DNA of 64,000 bases from S015-6 sp964384945 (lineage in GTDB: Bacteria; Desulfobacterota; DSWW01), in the NCBI GenBank assembly GCA_964384945.1, contig CAYLMK010000004.1:124001-188000 (forward strand), given 5' to 3'. The notes below the pieces were generated by a model. That model ran no database searches, was not told the DNA's origin, and saw nothing but the letters and a program-made list of their open reading frames with translations. Numbering within the stretch: the first letter of the stretch is position 1; each line of letters begins with the position of its first letter. Made by a program: the position numbers and the translations under genes. Positions 20,338 to 29,239 of the stretch are shown here, piece by piece.

Positions 20338-20826
20338 TCAGGGTTCTTTACAGCAGACTTGATGTATCGGAGTCCTCCGGATCGCCTCCAAGAGCACCTT
20401 CATGGAATCTACCACCTTGCGCAACTCTCCGGAAGGGATTCCGTCCACGATCCTCCGATGGTACTCGTGATAGATGAACTTGATGAACTGGAAGAGTTGC
20501 TCCCCCTTTGCGGTCAAAGACACCCGGACGACCCGCCGGTCCTGGGGGTCCTGGGTTCGCTCGATGTACCCGTCCCGGACCAGATTGTCCACGATCCGCG
20601 TCATCGTGCTCGTCGCCAGGCTCATCCACTCGCTCAATGCGTTCATGGTCATGGCCCCCATCTTGCCGATGGCCATGATGGTCGAACACTGGGACATCGT
20701 CACCCCCCGGCAGAAAATCTCGCTCCTCTCGAATGCCACGAAGGACCTGATCATCGAGGATAGGAGGTCCCCGAACTCCTGAACGTCTCTTTCCAGATCC
20801 AATGTGTCGAGGGTTGCCTGCACCAT
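20338..20826 (-). CDS. MarR-family transcriptional regulator
   Basis: A 162-residue winged-helix regulator from ATG 20826 (TAAGGC ahead; a TTG at 20841 is also in frame). Features are an N-terminal dimerisation helix (LERDVQEFGDLLSSMIRSFVAF), the recognition region MGAMTMNALSEWMSLATSTMTRIVDNLVRDGYI and the wing DPQDRRVVRVSLTAKGEQLF, the classic MarR signature. Such proteins usually repress an adjacent operon and their own gene until a small phenolic, metal or oxidant ligand binds. Related AT-rich elements lie in front of this gene and of the two microprotein genes, so it likely controls them. It ends in CCKEP, and these cysteines could sense metal or redox state. The last point is speculative. 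Confidence 0.88.
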   Translation of the reverse strand: MVQATLDTLDLERDVQEFGDLLSSMIRSFVAFERSEIFCRGVTMSQCSTIMAIGKMGAMTMNALSEWMSLATSTMTRIVDNLVRDGYIERTQDPQDRRVVRVSLTAKGEQLFQFIKFIYHEYHRRIVDGIPSGELRKVVDSMKVLLEAIRRTPIHQVCCKEP

Positions 20827-20846
20827 GTTTGCCTTATTCAATTTTT

Positions 20847-20866
20847 GTATACTGCAACTAATATAC
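20847..20866 (-). promoter_or_regulatory. Putative MarR autoregulatory operator
   Basis: GTATACTGCAACTAATATAC, an imperfect palindrome with GTATA/TATAC arms, sits 21 bases upstream of the MarR ATG. Its core TGCAACTAATAT matches TGCAATTAATAT at 20314-20325, in front of the next genes. Two related sites at the two start regions of one operon support a shared operator. Confidence 0.5.
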
Positions 20867-20898
20867 TCATTGTTACCGAGCCCGTCAACCCCTATTTT

Positions 20899-23800
20899 TC
20901 ATTTTTCCAGATTGGCGGCCTGAAGCCCCAGGCTCAACCATCGATCCCCCGTGATCGACCGGAGAGGCTGGTGAACCAGCTTACCCTGCTGCTTCCTGCG
21001 GACCAGGATTCGGACCTCCCCGACGACCTGAAGGGGGAAGGGCAGCTCCTGACGGTGCACCAGAACCGTTCCGATTCCGCCGTCCAGGTTCCGACCGTAT
21101 CCCTCGGGATCCGGGAAGAGAACCCTCCATTCCGTGTGGAGGAGCATCCCGTCCGGGCGCAGGTATTGGTACGCCACCGAATAGTCCGTCGGGTTCAGGT
21201 CCGAGGCGATCTCCCAGTGATAGTGAACCGAAAACCCGGCACTGCCCTGCCGGGCTTGCTCCAGGGTGATCCCGAGAAAGGAGACTTTGCCCTCCAGGTC
21301 GACCCCCCACAACTCCTCCGGGGTCAGCCCCTCCAGCCTCCCCCTCACTGTGGGCGATCCCTCCGCTTCCTCTCCTCCCTGCGGTCGATCGCCCATGCCC
21401 AGCTCGACAAGCCTCTCCAGCGAGGGGCGGTGGGACGGCGCGAGCCTCAGGGCCTTCGAATACTCGCTGGCCGCCTCGTCGCGGGGAGCGTCCGACATCT
21501 CCAGCGACCTGCCCAGATGATAGTGTAGCAGGTGTCTCTGGTGCCAGTAGGAAAAAGGACCGGTATCGAACCCGAGGAGGGCCCTCAACGTCCGGACGGC
21601 CTCCTGCGGGTCGCCGCAATCCCGGCATGTCACGGCCTCGACGAGCCCGGCCTCGAGACGCCGGACAGGGGTCTCGAGGGTCAGTCCCGGCAGAAGCACT
21701 CTCAGCCTCTCGCAGGCCGCCTTGTCCGGCCCGGCCCTGCCTCCTGCAAGACGCATGAATTCCCGGAGCAGCCGGGCCGACCGGGCTTCTCCACGCCGGG
21801 AAGCGCCGGGAAGCATTTCGATCTCGGCCCTCCTGAGCAAGGCGTCCAGGTGGTTCCAATCCCTTTCCAGGCAGTCGTCGCACGCCTTGCCCGCCTCCGC
21901 GATCCTCCCCAGCCCCGCATACCGGGAGGCGGCCTCCAGAAGGCCGTCGCACTGAATCCGAAGAAGAGACCGGTACCTCTCCTCGGCGGTGCGCCAGGGC
22001 CCGGCCCGGCCCACCGCCAGCAACATGCGTACCTGCTGCCTCGTCGTGGCCAGGGCCAGGTTGAACTCGACCGAGCCCGGCCGCAGGTCCGGGACGTCCG
22101 ATCCGCCGGGATCAAACCCCAGGATCGAAAGCACATTGTCCGCGGCCAGGAGGGCCTCGGGCCACATGCCCCTCGAGTCGAGAAACCCCTGGAGCCTGCG
22201 CTGGGCTCCGAGCGTCCCGGGGGTGATCCCGAAGAGGGCCCCGGGTTCCGCGCCGGCCTCGTCTGCCAGGAACGCGTATGCGGCAAGGGCGTAGGCCGCG
22301 GGTTCCAGGCCGAGCGCCCTGCGAAACATCTCGAGCACCCGGCGGTCTTCCTCACGCTCCGGGTCGAGCCTCCCCCGCTGCTCCAGGATCCGCCTCGCAT
22401 GGTAACGGGCCGCCGGAAACAGGACCGCGGGCCGGTTGGGCGCCAGGGCCAGCGCCTCTTCCACCAGACGGTCCACCTCGGGCCTCTTTGCCTCCAGGAA
22501 GGGCCCGGGAGCCGCCAGGTCCGCATAGGCCATGGCGAGGGTCATTCGGTACCAGGGGGCCGTGGGCGCGATGCGCATGGCCTGGCGGAAAGATCCGTCC
22601 GCCTCCTCCAGTGCGGCCCTGATCTCTTCCTGCAGGCTGCGCCGCGCCGGCTCGGAAAGGGCCAAGACCAGATCCCGGAACCCTTGCGACTCCTCTTCCG
22701 GCCGGGCAGCCGCCTCCTCGAGGGCATCCCTCCCCTCGTCCGGAGCCGGGGTCCCGGCCGCCGATCCGGGGTCCGGGCCGGGGGGAGAGGAGAACCCCAC
22801 CTGCCGGGCCCTTTGCCGGGCCTCGGCAAGGACCCTCTCCCGGATCGATTCCACCCGGTCGATTCCCAGGGCGAAACGGTAGTCGGGCGAGCCGGGTTGA
22901 AGCGCGACCGCGCGGGCGAGCCACCCCCGGGCCGCTTCCCGGTCCGGCGTCCGGCACTTCCAGAAAAAATAGAGTTCCTGCCTCCCTTCGGCCCAGGTCC
23001 GGTATCGGTTGAAGGCGATGTCGGCCAGGCCGCTCCGCACCGGAACGATCGAGACGGCCGTGCACGCGGCGAGCGCGGCCACGGGCAGCCCGAACCGGAG
23101 GGCGGGACTGCATATCTGGAACACGCGCACCCGGAACGTCTCGCCCGAATTCCGGGAGCGCCCCCTCATGTGGGCCGCCGCGTGACAGACCCCGAGCAGG
23201 ACCGTAAAGACCAGGCCGTTGGCGCTGACCATGTACAGGTTGAAGTCGACCAAGCTGTGGATCAGCATGGCAACTACGCCGGCGAAGGCGCCGCCGAAGA
23301 TGAGCCGGCAGTACGGGTCCTGCCGCCTCCGGACGCGTCGGAGCAGGGTGTACAGGAACAGGGCGATGCCCGCATAGGCGACGGCTGCTCCGAGAACGCC
23401 GGCCTCGCAGGCCACCTGCAGCCAGTCATTGTGGACATAGCGTGCCGTACGGTCCCCGTACCGTTCCGGCTGGTAGGCGGGAAACACGTACCGGAAGGCA
23501 CCGCCGCCCACGCCCAGAACGGGGAAGTCGCCGAACATGCGCATCCCGGCCCGGCGCAGCTCCCGCCTGCCCTCCCAGGAGGAATCCTCTCCGGCGAGCT
23601 GTTCGAACCGGCTGAAAACCCCTTCCACGCCCCGGTAGAACAGCAGCCCCAGGGCCGCGAGCACCACGAAGACGAAGATCCTTACCGTCCTTGCCCGCCT
23701 TTCCGTCCCCCCGGCCCGGAGGAAGCCGTAGAGGACGAGAAACCCGACCATCAGCCCCGCAGTGCCTCCCCGGGAGAGGGAGAGCACGCCGGCAAGAAAC

Positions 23801-24717
23801 ATGGACGCAACGACCATCGCCAGGAGCAGGTTCCGGTACGCCCTGGCCCCGGAAAGGGCCTGCAGGACCCGCCGGAACAGGGTGCGCTGGGAAGACCTCC
23901 AGGACCGGGGATGCGTGGCCAGCGAGGCCAGGAAAAAACCGAAGACCGCAGGGGTGAGCATCTCCATCAGGCCCGCGAAGTGGTTGCGGTTGAAATAGGT
24001 GCCGTGAACGCTCACGGTGTCGGGCGGGACGACCCAGAAGATCTTCGGGCTCCCGGAGAACTTCTCAGCCAGCCCGTAGAAGGCCTGGAACAGTCCGATC
24101 GCGACCAGGGCCCAGAGCACCCTCGCGATCTGGCGCCGGTGCCTGTAGTGGTTCAGAAAGACGAAGAGCACGATGACAAAGGTAAGGATGCGGTAGATCT
24201 CCTGCACGGTGGCGTGGGGGGCGAGCGACACGGGCCTCATCCCGCCTCGTTCCGGGAAGCCCGGCACCAGCCGCGCGAAGAGATCAAACGTCCTGGGCGA
24301 AAGTCCGGCAAGCAGCGCTTGAGGAAGGGGAATGATCTGGACGGTGAGGATGACGAGATAGGCGGCGACGAAGAACCAGGAAGCGGTCCGTACGACGTCG
24401 AGCCTGCCGAGCAGGGAGGATCGCAGCACCCAGAGGCAGAGCAGAAGGCATGCGCCGACGAAGAGGAGAGCGTGGGCCCACGGGGCCACGGAGCCCAGCG
24501 GAAGCGGCGACGCCGCGAGCATGACGATGAGGAGCCCCTCGATGAGCCGGCCCGGCACCCGGGCCGCATCCGAGCCTGGAACGCTCCTCCATCGATCAAG
24601 GGCACGGAGCCATACGGGTCGGCGGATCTTCCGGAACCTCTTGACCCGTTTTCTTCTCACCCTCGCGCCGGAGGACCGCGAACCGGCGGCTTCGGAAAAG
24701 GAGGGCTTCTCTTCCAT
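20899..24717 (-). CDS. O-antigen ligase/polymerase (Wzy/WaaL-like) fused to a TPR-like C-terminal half
   Basis: A 1272-residue protein. The basic N-terminus (about 20-36) precedes at least ten transmembrane helices up to about residue 545. Signature motifs of the O-antigen ligase family are GTYFNRNHFAG (239-249), SRGG (315-318) and HNDWLQVACEAGVLG (429-443), the last containing the conserved periplasmic His. From about residue 600 on, the protein is soluble and made of helical repeats (for example FRQAMRIAPTAPWYRMTLAMA, MFRRALGLEPAAYALAAYAF, YSKALRLAPSHRPSLERLVE). These resemble tetratricopeptide repeats that face the periplasm. The domain joins or polymerises surface glycans; large Wzy-TPR fusions are common in Desulfobacterota. 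No other glycan gene is next to it, so the substrate is unknown. Confidence 0.85.
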   Translation of the reverse strand: MEEKPSFSEAAGSRSSGARVRRKRVKRFRKIRRPVWLRALDRWRSVPGSDAARVPGRLIEGLLIVMLAASPLPLGSVAPWAHALLFVGACLLLCLWVLRSSLLGRLDVVRTASWFFVAAYLVILTVQIIPLPQALLAGLSPRTFDLFARLVPGFPERGGMRPVSLAPHATVQEIYRILTFVIVLFVFLNHYRHRRQIARVLWALVAIGLFQAFYGLAEKFSGSPKIFWVVPPDTVSVHGTYFNRNHFAGLMEMLTPAVFGFFLASLATHPRSWRSSQRTLFRRVLQALSGARAYRNLLLAMVVASMFLAGVLSLSRGGTAGLMVGFLVLYGFLRAGGTERRARTVRIFVFVVLAALGLLFYRGVEGVFSRFEQLAGEDSSWEGRRELRRAGMRMFGDFPVLGVGGGAFRYVFPAYQPERYGDRTARYVHNDWLQVACEAGVLGAAVAYAGIALFLYTLLRRVRRRQDPYCRLIFGGAFAGVVAMLIHSLVDFNLYMVSANGLVFTVLLGVCHAAAHMRGRSRNSGETFRVRVFQICSPALRFGLPVAALAACTAVSIVPVRSGLADIAFNRYRTWAEGRQELYFFWKCRTPDREAARGWLARAVALQPGSPDYRFALGIDRVESIRERVLAEARQRARQVGFSSPPGPDPGSAAGTPAPDEGRDALEEAAARPEEESQGFRDLVLALSEPARRSLQEEIRAALEEADGSFRQAMRIAPTAPWYRMTLAMAYADLAAPGPFLEAKRPEVDRLVEEALALAPNRPAVLFPAARYHARRILEQRGRLDPEREEDRRVLEMFRRALGLEPAAYALAAYAFLADEAGAEPGALFGITPGTLGAQRRLQGFLDSRGMWPEALLAADNVLSILGFDPGGSDVPDLRPGSVEFNLALATTRQQVRMLLAVGRAGPWRTAEERYRSLLRIQCDGLLEAASRYAGLGRIAEAGKACDDCLERDWNHLDALLRRAEIEMLPGASRRGEARSARLLREFMRLAGGRAGPDKAACERLRVLLPGLTLETPVRRLEAGLVEAVTCRDCGDPQEAVRTLRALLGFDTGPFSYWHQRHLLHYHLGRSLEMSDAPRDEAASEYSKALRLAPSHRPSLERLVELGMGDRPQGGEEAEGSPTVRGRLEGLTPEELWGVDLEGKVSFLGITLEQARQGSAGFSVHYHWEIASDLNPTDYSVAYQYLRPDGMLLHTEWRVLFPDPEGYGRNLDGGIGTVLVHRQELPFPLQVVGEVRILVRRKQQGKLVHQPLRSITGDRWLSLGLQAANLEK

Positions 24718-24825
24718 TCGATCTGCGTTGTGTAAGGATCCGGTAATCTATTATGCTCAAGTAGATGTTGTCAAACCCGCGGGAAGCAGGCGTAACGTGT
24801 CAGGCCCCGCCGTTCCCGGCCGACC

Positions 24826-24863
24826 GGGGATGGGGCGAGGAGCGAAGCGACGCGGCGATCCCC
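24826..24863. repeat. Short interspersed palindromic repeat, copy 1
   Basis: A 38-base imperfect palindrome starting GGGGATGGGG and ending GCGGCGATCCCC, with core GCGAGGAGCGAAGCGACG. It shares CGACGCGGCGATCCCC with the repeat at 28411-28438. The two copies flank the YdbH-like gene. Confidence 0.6.
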
Positions 24864-24908
24864 AAGGCTTGAAATGCAAACGTAAGCTTGGCGAAAGAAG
24901 GTCTGACT

Positions 24909-27900
24909 GTGTCCCGTGTGAAGGCATTCATCCGGAAGACCGCTCTGATTCTCGCGGCTCTCCTGGCCGTCATGCTACTCCTGCTGCTGGCCCTTTCTTT
25001 TGCCGTCGGCCCTTTCCTCAACTCCCGGGCCTTCCAAAGGCTCGCCCTGCGGGCGGTCAACTCCATGACCGGCCTTTCGTGCGCGGTCGAAAGGATCCGC
25101 TTTGCCTACCCCTTCCGCCTGACGGCGGAGGGACTTTCCGTGGAAGGACGGGCCGCGGAGTTTTCCTTTGAGGTCCATGCGGGCCGCGCTACCGTCGTAT
25201 CCGGCCCGACGACGATCCTTCGTGCCCGTGTGGATGAGATAGGGGTCGAAGACATCGAACTCGATGCGAGCGTGATCGAGAGGAGCGGGCAAAAGCAGGA
25301 GGCGCCGGCGTCCTTGGATGGCAGGCCCTTCGAGGCGCCCGCATGGCTCTGGAGAATCGGGAGGGCCGCCCTGGACATCGCGACGATCCGTCTCCACTCG
25401 AAGCACGGATCCATCTGCATCGAGGACCTTTATGCCGCCTGGGACCGCGAAGGGGGCGGGGGCGGGAAGACAATCAGGAAGGCAACCTTGCGCCTCTCGC
25501 CGGGCGGCCGCGAAGGGCAGGCCGGGGATCTTGTCTTCCGCGTGACCCCGCGCCAGGTGACCGCCCTGTCGGGGCCCGCCTTCTTGCCGGTCCTGGACCT
25601 CGCCGCCCTGGCCGCGTTCGCCGGCCTCGAGATTCCGGTGACGGGCTCCCTTTCCGGGGCTGTCTTTCCCTCGCAGGGCGGGCCACCGCTCGGCCCCGAG
25701 GCCCTGTACCTCGACCTCTTCGCAGAGGACATCGTCCTGCAAGAAGAACTTCTCGGCCTGGGATTTGCGGGGGCGAGTCTGCAAATGAGCGGCCTCGTCC
25801 TGCTGCCGGGCCGCGGCGCCGGCCTCGGTCTGCTCCTGGACAGCGTCGCCGCCTCGGTGGAGGGCCTGGCGCTCCGGGGCGAAAGGTTCGGACCGGGCCT
25901 TGGGGAGGCAGACCTCCTCGGCTCGATGCATTTCGACACACTTTCCGACCACGCGGAGTGGACACTGAAAGGACAGGACCGCCTGGAAAACCTGAGCTTC
26001 CACGCCGAGGGGAGCCTGGACGGCGTTCTCAGGGGCGCCCGCCGCGCCATCGCCTCCGTTTCGGCCCGCGCCAGAGACTTGCGGTCGCTCGCTCTCGGCC
26101 TGCCCACGGCGGGGGTGCTTCCGGCAGGAACCACGATCGAGGGGACGTTGAGCGCGGAGGCGACCCTGGCCGGCTCACGGGAAGAGATGGACGTCAGAGG
26201 CTCGGTGAAAACCTCCGGCCTCGAGATTGTCTCGGGCAGGACCTTTCGTCTGCCCGTTCTGCTCGATGCCGACTTTTCCGGCTCCCTCGGAGCGGGCGGC
26301 GGCCCGGTGGCGATCCGGCTCGATTCGAATCGATTCGAGGCGGGCGGGCTTTTCGCAAAGAAACTCTCTCTGTCGTATGGTCCCGCCGGAGTCAGCGGGA
26401 TGTTCGCTATCGAATCCGTCGATGCGCCGCATCTGGTCTCGCTCTTGCGGCACCATTTGCCCGGGTCTCTTTCCGCCTACCAATGGGGCGGCACCGTGGA
26501 CCTTTCCGTAAGGGTCCGGACGGACGCCGGGGAGCAGGCCGCCGTTCGGGGGCACTTCACGGCCCGCCTTCGCAACGGCCTGTTCACCTCTCCGGACTAC
26601 CGGCGAATGGGAGAAGGGATCGACTCCGATGTGACCGGAGCCTTTCACGTTCCCGCCGACCGTTCCTCGGTGGACCTAGCGCTCGACGTCGCCCTCCCCA
26701 AGGGCGAGATCGTGGTGGGCGACCTCTACGGCAACCTCGCTACGACGCGCCCGCTTCTCCTGGCAGACCTCGCGTACCATCCCGAAAGCGGCGACCTGCG
26801 GATTCGGTCTGCCCGCGCGATGCTCGAAGGCGTGGGGGACGCCCGGCTCGAGGGTCGTCTGTCCCGCCGGGGCCGGGCGGCGCGGGGGAAAGCAAGGGTG
26901 GATTTCGGGCCGATCCATCTGGCCGGCCTGATGGATCGTCTGCTGCGGGAAGGGCTCGGGGCTCTCTATCCGGGGATCGGCGAGGCGGAGGCGGCCGGCA
27001 CGGTTTCGCTCACCTCCGAGGTCGACATCCAGGGCGGCTTGTATCGCGTCCTCGGGCGCCTCGCGCTGCAAGAGGTCTCGCTCCAGGATTCCTCCAAGGG
27101 CCTGTCCGTAAGCAAGATCGGTTTGGAGCTCCCCTTTTCGCTCTCCGCCGGGCCGGATTCCATGATGCCTTCGCCTGTGCTGCGCAGTTCGGTGCAACCC
27201 GGAACCCTTGTCATCGAGGGAATCAATTTCAGAGGCCTCGAGGTGCCCGGGATCCATGCAACCCTGCTTCTGGCCGGCAACGCCCTCAGGCTCGCAAGCC
27301 CGACACGGATCGCGCTCTCAGGCGGCTTGGTCAACGTGGACCGATTCAGCCTGGAAGGCCTTGGATGGGGATCCGGCCGCCTGAAGGGAAGGGCGACCCT
27401 GGAGATCGACGACCTGGACCTCGCACCCATCGTCGAGGCCGCCACAGGCAGGGCCATGGAGGGCCGGCTGACGGGGCGGTTCGAGCAGATGGATCTGGAC
27501 GACGGCATTTGGACACTCGCCGGCAGGCTCGCTCTTCAGGTCCGAAACGGCGACCTCAGGCTGGAGGACATCCGGGTGCAGGCCCCGCTTTCCGGCAGGC
27601 CTTCGGGCGGATGCTCGATCCGGGCAAGCGGAATCCCACTGGATGCCCTCGCCGGCGGTCTCATCCGGCCTGCCCCGCAGGGGACCCTCGACGGCTGGCT
27701 CCCGACCGTGCGCCTCTCGGAGGAAAGGCTCGAGGCAGAGGGGTCCCTCACCCTCTCCGCCTTCAAGGGCACCGTCACTCTTTCCGGGCTGAGCGCGGAG
27801 GGCCTCCATGAACCGCAGCCGACCTTGCAGCTCGATCTGGACATGAGAGAGATCGATTTGAGGACGCTCACGGCTCCATTTCCGTTCGGTAGCATCTCCG

Positions 27901-28331
27901 GCGTGCTCGAGGGCCGCGTCCACGGCCTGAGGGTCCACCCCGGGTTTCCTTACGCCACGGCCTTCGATGCGGACCTGAAGACCGTCAGGAGGCGGGGCGT
28001 CCCGCGAAAGATCGACGCCACGGCCGTGGCGAACCTGTCGAGAATCGGAGGATCCAACCAGCTCGCCTCCGTCCTGTCCAAGAGCCTGTACCGGTATTTC
28101 GATGAATACTATTACAAGGAAATGGGCCTGCGGGCCACCCTCGAGGACGGCTGGCTCAAGCTTCAAGGCATCCCCAGGGACGGCAAGCAGTACCTCGTGC
28201 TTCCCGCCCTGCGCATTCCGACCCTGTCCATGCCGGTCGCCGTCCTGACCCCGAACCGGAAGATCCGGTTCAACCGGTGGTTGAAAGACCTGCTGTCCCT
28301 GGGGCAGGCTCCGGCGGCAGGACCGCCGTAG
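24909..28331 (+). CDS. YdbH-like AsmA-fold intermembrane lipid transport protein
   Basis: A 1140-residue protein from GTG 24909, seven bases after AGAAGG; a TTG at 24888 is also in frame. An N-terminal transmembrane helix (ALILAALLAVMLLLLLALSFAV) anchors it in the inner membrane. The rest is a long, repetitive, mostly beta-strand domain of the AsmA/TamB/YdbH superfamily, with early FAYPFRLTAEGLSVEGR. A C-terminal segment holds the variable RYFDEYYYKEMGLRATLEDG and ends LTPNRKIRFNRWLKDLL. Proteins of this superfamily form hydrophobic grooves that carry phospholipids across the periplasm. A YdbL-like gene lies 276 bases downstream, as in the E. coli ydbH-ynbE-ydbL operon, which supports the assignment. 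No separate ynbE is visible. Confidence 0.75.
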   Translation: MSRVKAFIRKTALILAALLAVMLLLLLALSFAVGPFLNSRAFQRLALRAVNSMTGLSCAVERIRFAYPFRLTAEGLSVEGRAAEFSFEVHAGRATVVSGPTTILRARVDEIGVEDIELDASVIERSGQKQEAPASLDGRPFEAPAWLWRIGRAALDIATIRLHSKHGSICIEDLYAAWDREGGGGGKTIRKATLRLSPGGREGQAGDLVFRVTPRQVTALSGPAFLPVLDLAALAAFAGLEIPVTGSLSGAVFPSQGGPPLGPEALYLDLFAEDIVLQEELLGLGFAGASLQMSGLVLLPGRGAGLGLLLDSVAASVEGLALRGERFGPGLGEADLLGSMHFDTLSDHAEWTLKGQDRLENLSFHAEGSLDGVLRGARRAIASVSARARDLRSLALGLPTAGVLPAGTTIEGTLSAEATLAGSREEMDVRGSVKTSGLEIVSGRTFRLPVLLDADFSGSLGAGGGPVAIRLDSNRFEAGGLFAKKLSLSYGPAGVSGMFAIESVDAPHLVSLLRHHLPGSLSAYQWGGTVDLSVRVRTDAGEQAAVRGHFTARLRNGLFTSPDYRRMGEGIDSDVTGAFHVPADRSSVDLALDVALPKGEIVVGDLYGNLATTRPLLLADLAYHPESGDLRIRSARAMLEGVGDARLEGRLSRRGRAARGKARVDFGPIHLAGLMDRLLREGLGALYPGIGEAEAAGTVSLTSEVDIQGGLYRVLGRLALQEVSLQDSSKGLSVSKIGLELPFSLSAGPDSMMPSPVLRSSVQPGTLVIEGINFRGLEVPGIHATLLLAGNALRLASPTRIALSGGLVNVDRFSLEGLGWGSGRLKGRATLEIDDLDLAPIVEAATGRAMEGRLTGRFEQMDLDDGIWTLAGRLALQVRNGDLRLEDIRVQAPLSGRPSGGCSIRASGIPLDALAGGLIRPAPQGTLDGWLPTVRLSEERLEAEGSLTLSAFKGTVTLSGLSAEGLHEPQPTLQLDLDMREIDLRTLTAPFPFGSISGVLEGRVHGLRVHPGFPYATAFDADLKTVRRRGVPRKIDATAVANLSRIGGSNQLASVLSKSLYRYFDEYYYKEMGLRATLEDGWLKLQGIPRDGKQYLVLPALRIPTLSMPVAVLTPNRKIRFNRWLKDLLSLGQAPAAGPP

Positions 28332-28410
28332 AGTGCGCCGCCGCTCGCACAGGTGAAACGCCTCCGGGCCAAGGAACGAGGAGCGCGGTCCCGTACAATG
28401 CAGAAGCTGC

Positions 28411-28438
28411 GGGGATCGCGAGCGACGCGGCGATCCCC
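28411..28438. repeat. Short interspersed palindromic repeat, copy 2
   Basis: Perfect nine-base arms GGGGATCGC and GCGATCCCC around GAGCGACGCG. It lies 80 bases after the YdbH-like stop and 169 bases before the YdbL-like start. It lacks about eight bases present in copy 1. Confidence 0.6.
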
Positions 28439-28607
28439 CGCGCACAGCCGGGCCTTGCCTTCCCCGGCCGGTTTGGCCGGCGGATTCCTTCTCGGACGCT
28501 GGCTATATCAAGGCATAATTGCCATAATGGTCACGTGTCGCCGGGTCTCGGATCCGCCGCCCGGAAAGACCCGGAACGAAAACTTTTGCCGAAACAGGAG
28601 AGAAGAG

Positions 28608-29207
28608 ATGTCCATGAGGAGCCCTTTTGCCCCGGCCGCTGTCTCGGCGTTCTTCGTCCTGGCCTGCCTGACGGTCAATGTCTACTTTTATCCCTCCGAG
28701 GAGGTCGATCAGACAGCCAAACAGATCATCGAGGAGATCCGGGGCCCCGTCCCGCCCCAGGCAGGCGAGCAAGGCAAAGAAGGCGACGGAAGCGGCGCCG
28801 GCGAGGAGGGATCACAGGGCCGGTATCTCACAGGGATCGCGTACGCGGCCGAAAAGGAAACCACGGTATCAAGCCCCGGCATCGATGCGCTCAAGGCCAA
28901 GATCAAGAGCCGGTTCGAGGCGCTCAAGCCCTTCTTCGACGCAGGGGCCATCGGGGAGACGAACGACGGCCTCGTGGCGATCCGGGACGCCGCCGCCGTG
29001 CAAATGAAGGACCGGGCCCGGCTCAACCGGATCGTGGACGAGGAAAACGCGGACCGGAAGGCCCTGTACAAGGAAGTGGCCCAGGAACTCGGCGTGGAAA
29101 CCAAGGACCTCCCCAGGGTCGTGCGCTCCTTCGCAGAGCAGTGGCAGGAGTTTGCGCAACCCGGATGGTGGATCCAGGACGCCGCCGGAAACTGGAAAAA
29201 GCGCTGA
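28608..29207 (+). CDS. YdbL-like DUF1318 lipoprotein
   Basis: A 199-residue protein from ATG 28608, seven bases after AGGAG. The signal peptide ends in FFVLAC, a plausible though not ideal lipobox. Directly after it, LTVNVYFYPSEEVDQTAKQIIEEI is a beta-strand-helix segment that resembles the E. coli lipoprotein YnbE. A low-complexity linker follows, then DUF1318 from about residue 80 (YAAEKETTVSSPGIDALKAK, RFEALKPFFDAGAIGETNDGLVA) to the end (PGWWIQDAAGNWKKR). In E. coli YdbL is periplasmic and helps the YdbH-YnbE bridge. Here one polypeptide may do the job of both YnbE and YdbL. Similar N-termini are common in Desulfobacterota DUF1318 proteins. It lies downstream of the YdbH-like gene. Confidence 0.75.
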   Translation: MSMRSPFAPAAVSAFFVLACLTVNVYFYPSEEVDQTAKQIIEEIRGPVPPQAGEQGKEGDGSGAGEEGSQGRYLTGIAYAAEKETTVSSPGIDALKAKIKSRFEALKPFFDAGAIGETNDGLVAIRDAAAVQMKDRARLNRIVDEENADRKALYKEVAQELGVETKDLPRVVRSFAEQWQEFAQPGWWIQDAAGNWKKR

Positions 29208-29239
29208 CGAGCCGTTCAGGACCGGCATCGCTCCCGGCT

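Noticed and set aside
28455..28475. CCGGCC/GGCCGG hairpin after the YdbH-like gene
   Set aside because: A short GC-only palindrome, common by chance in this composition.
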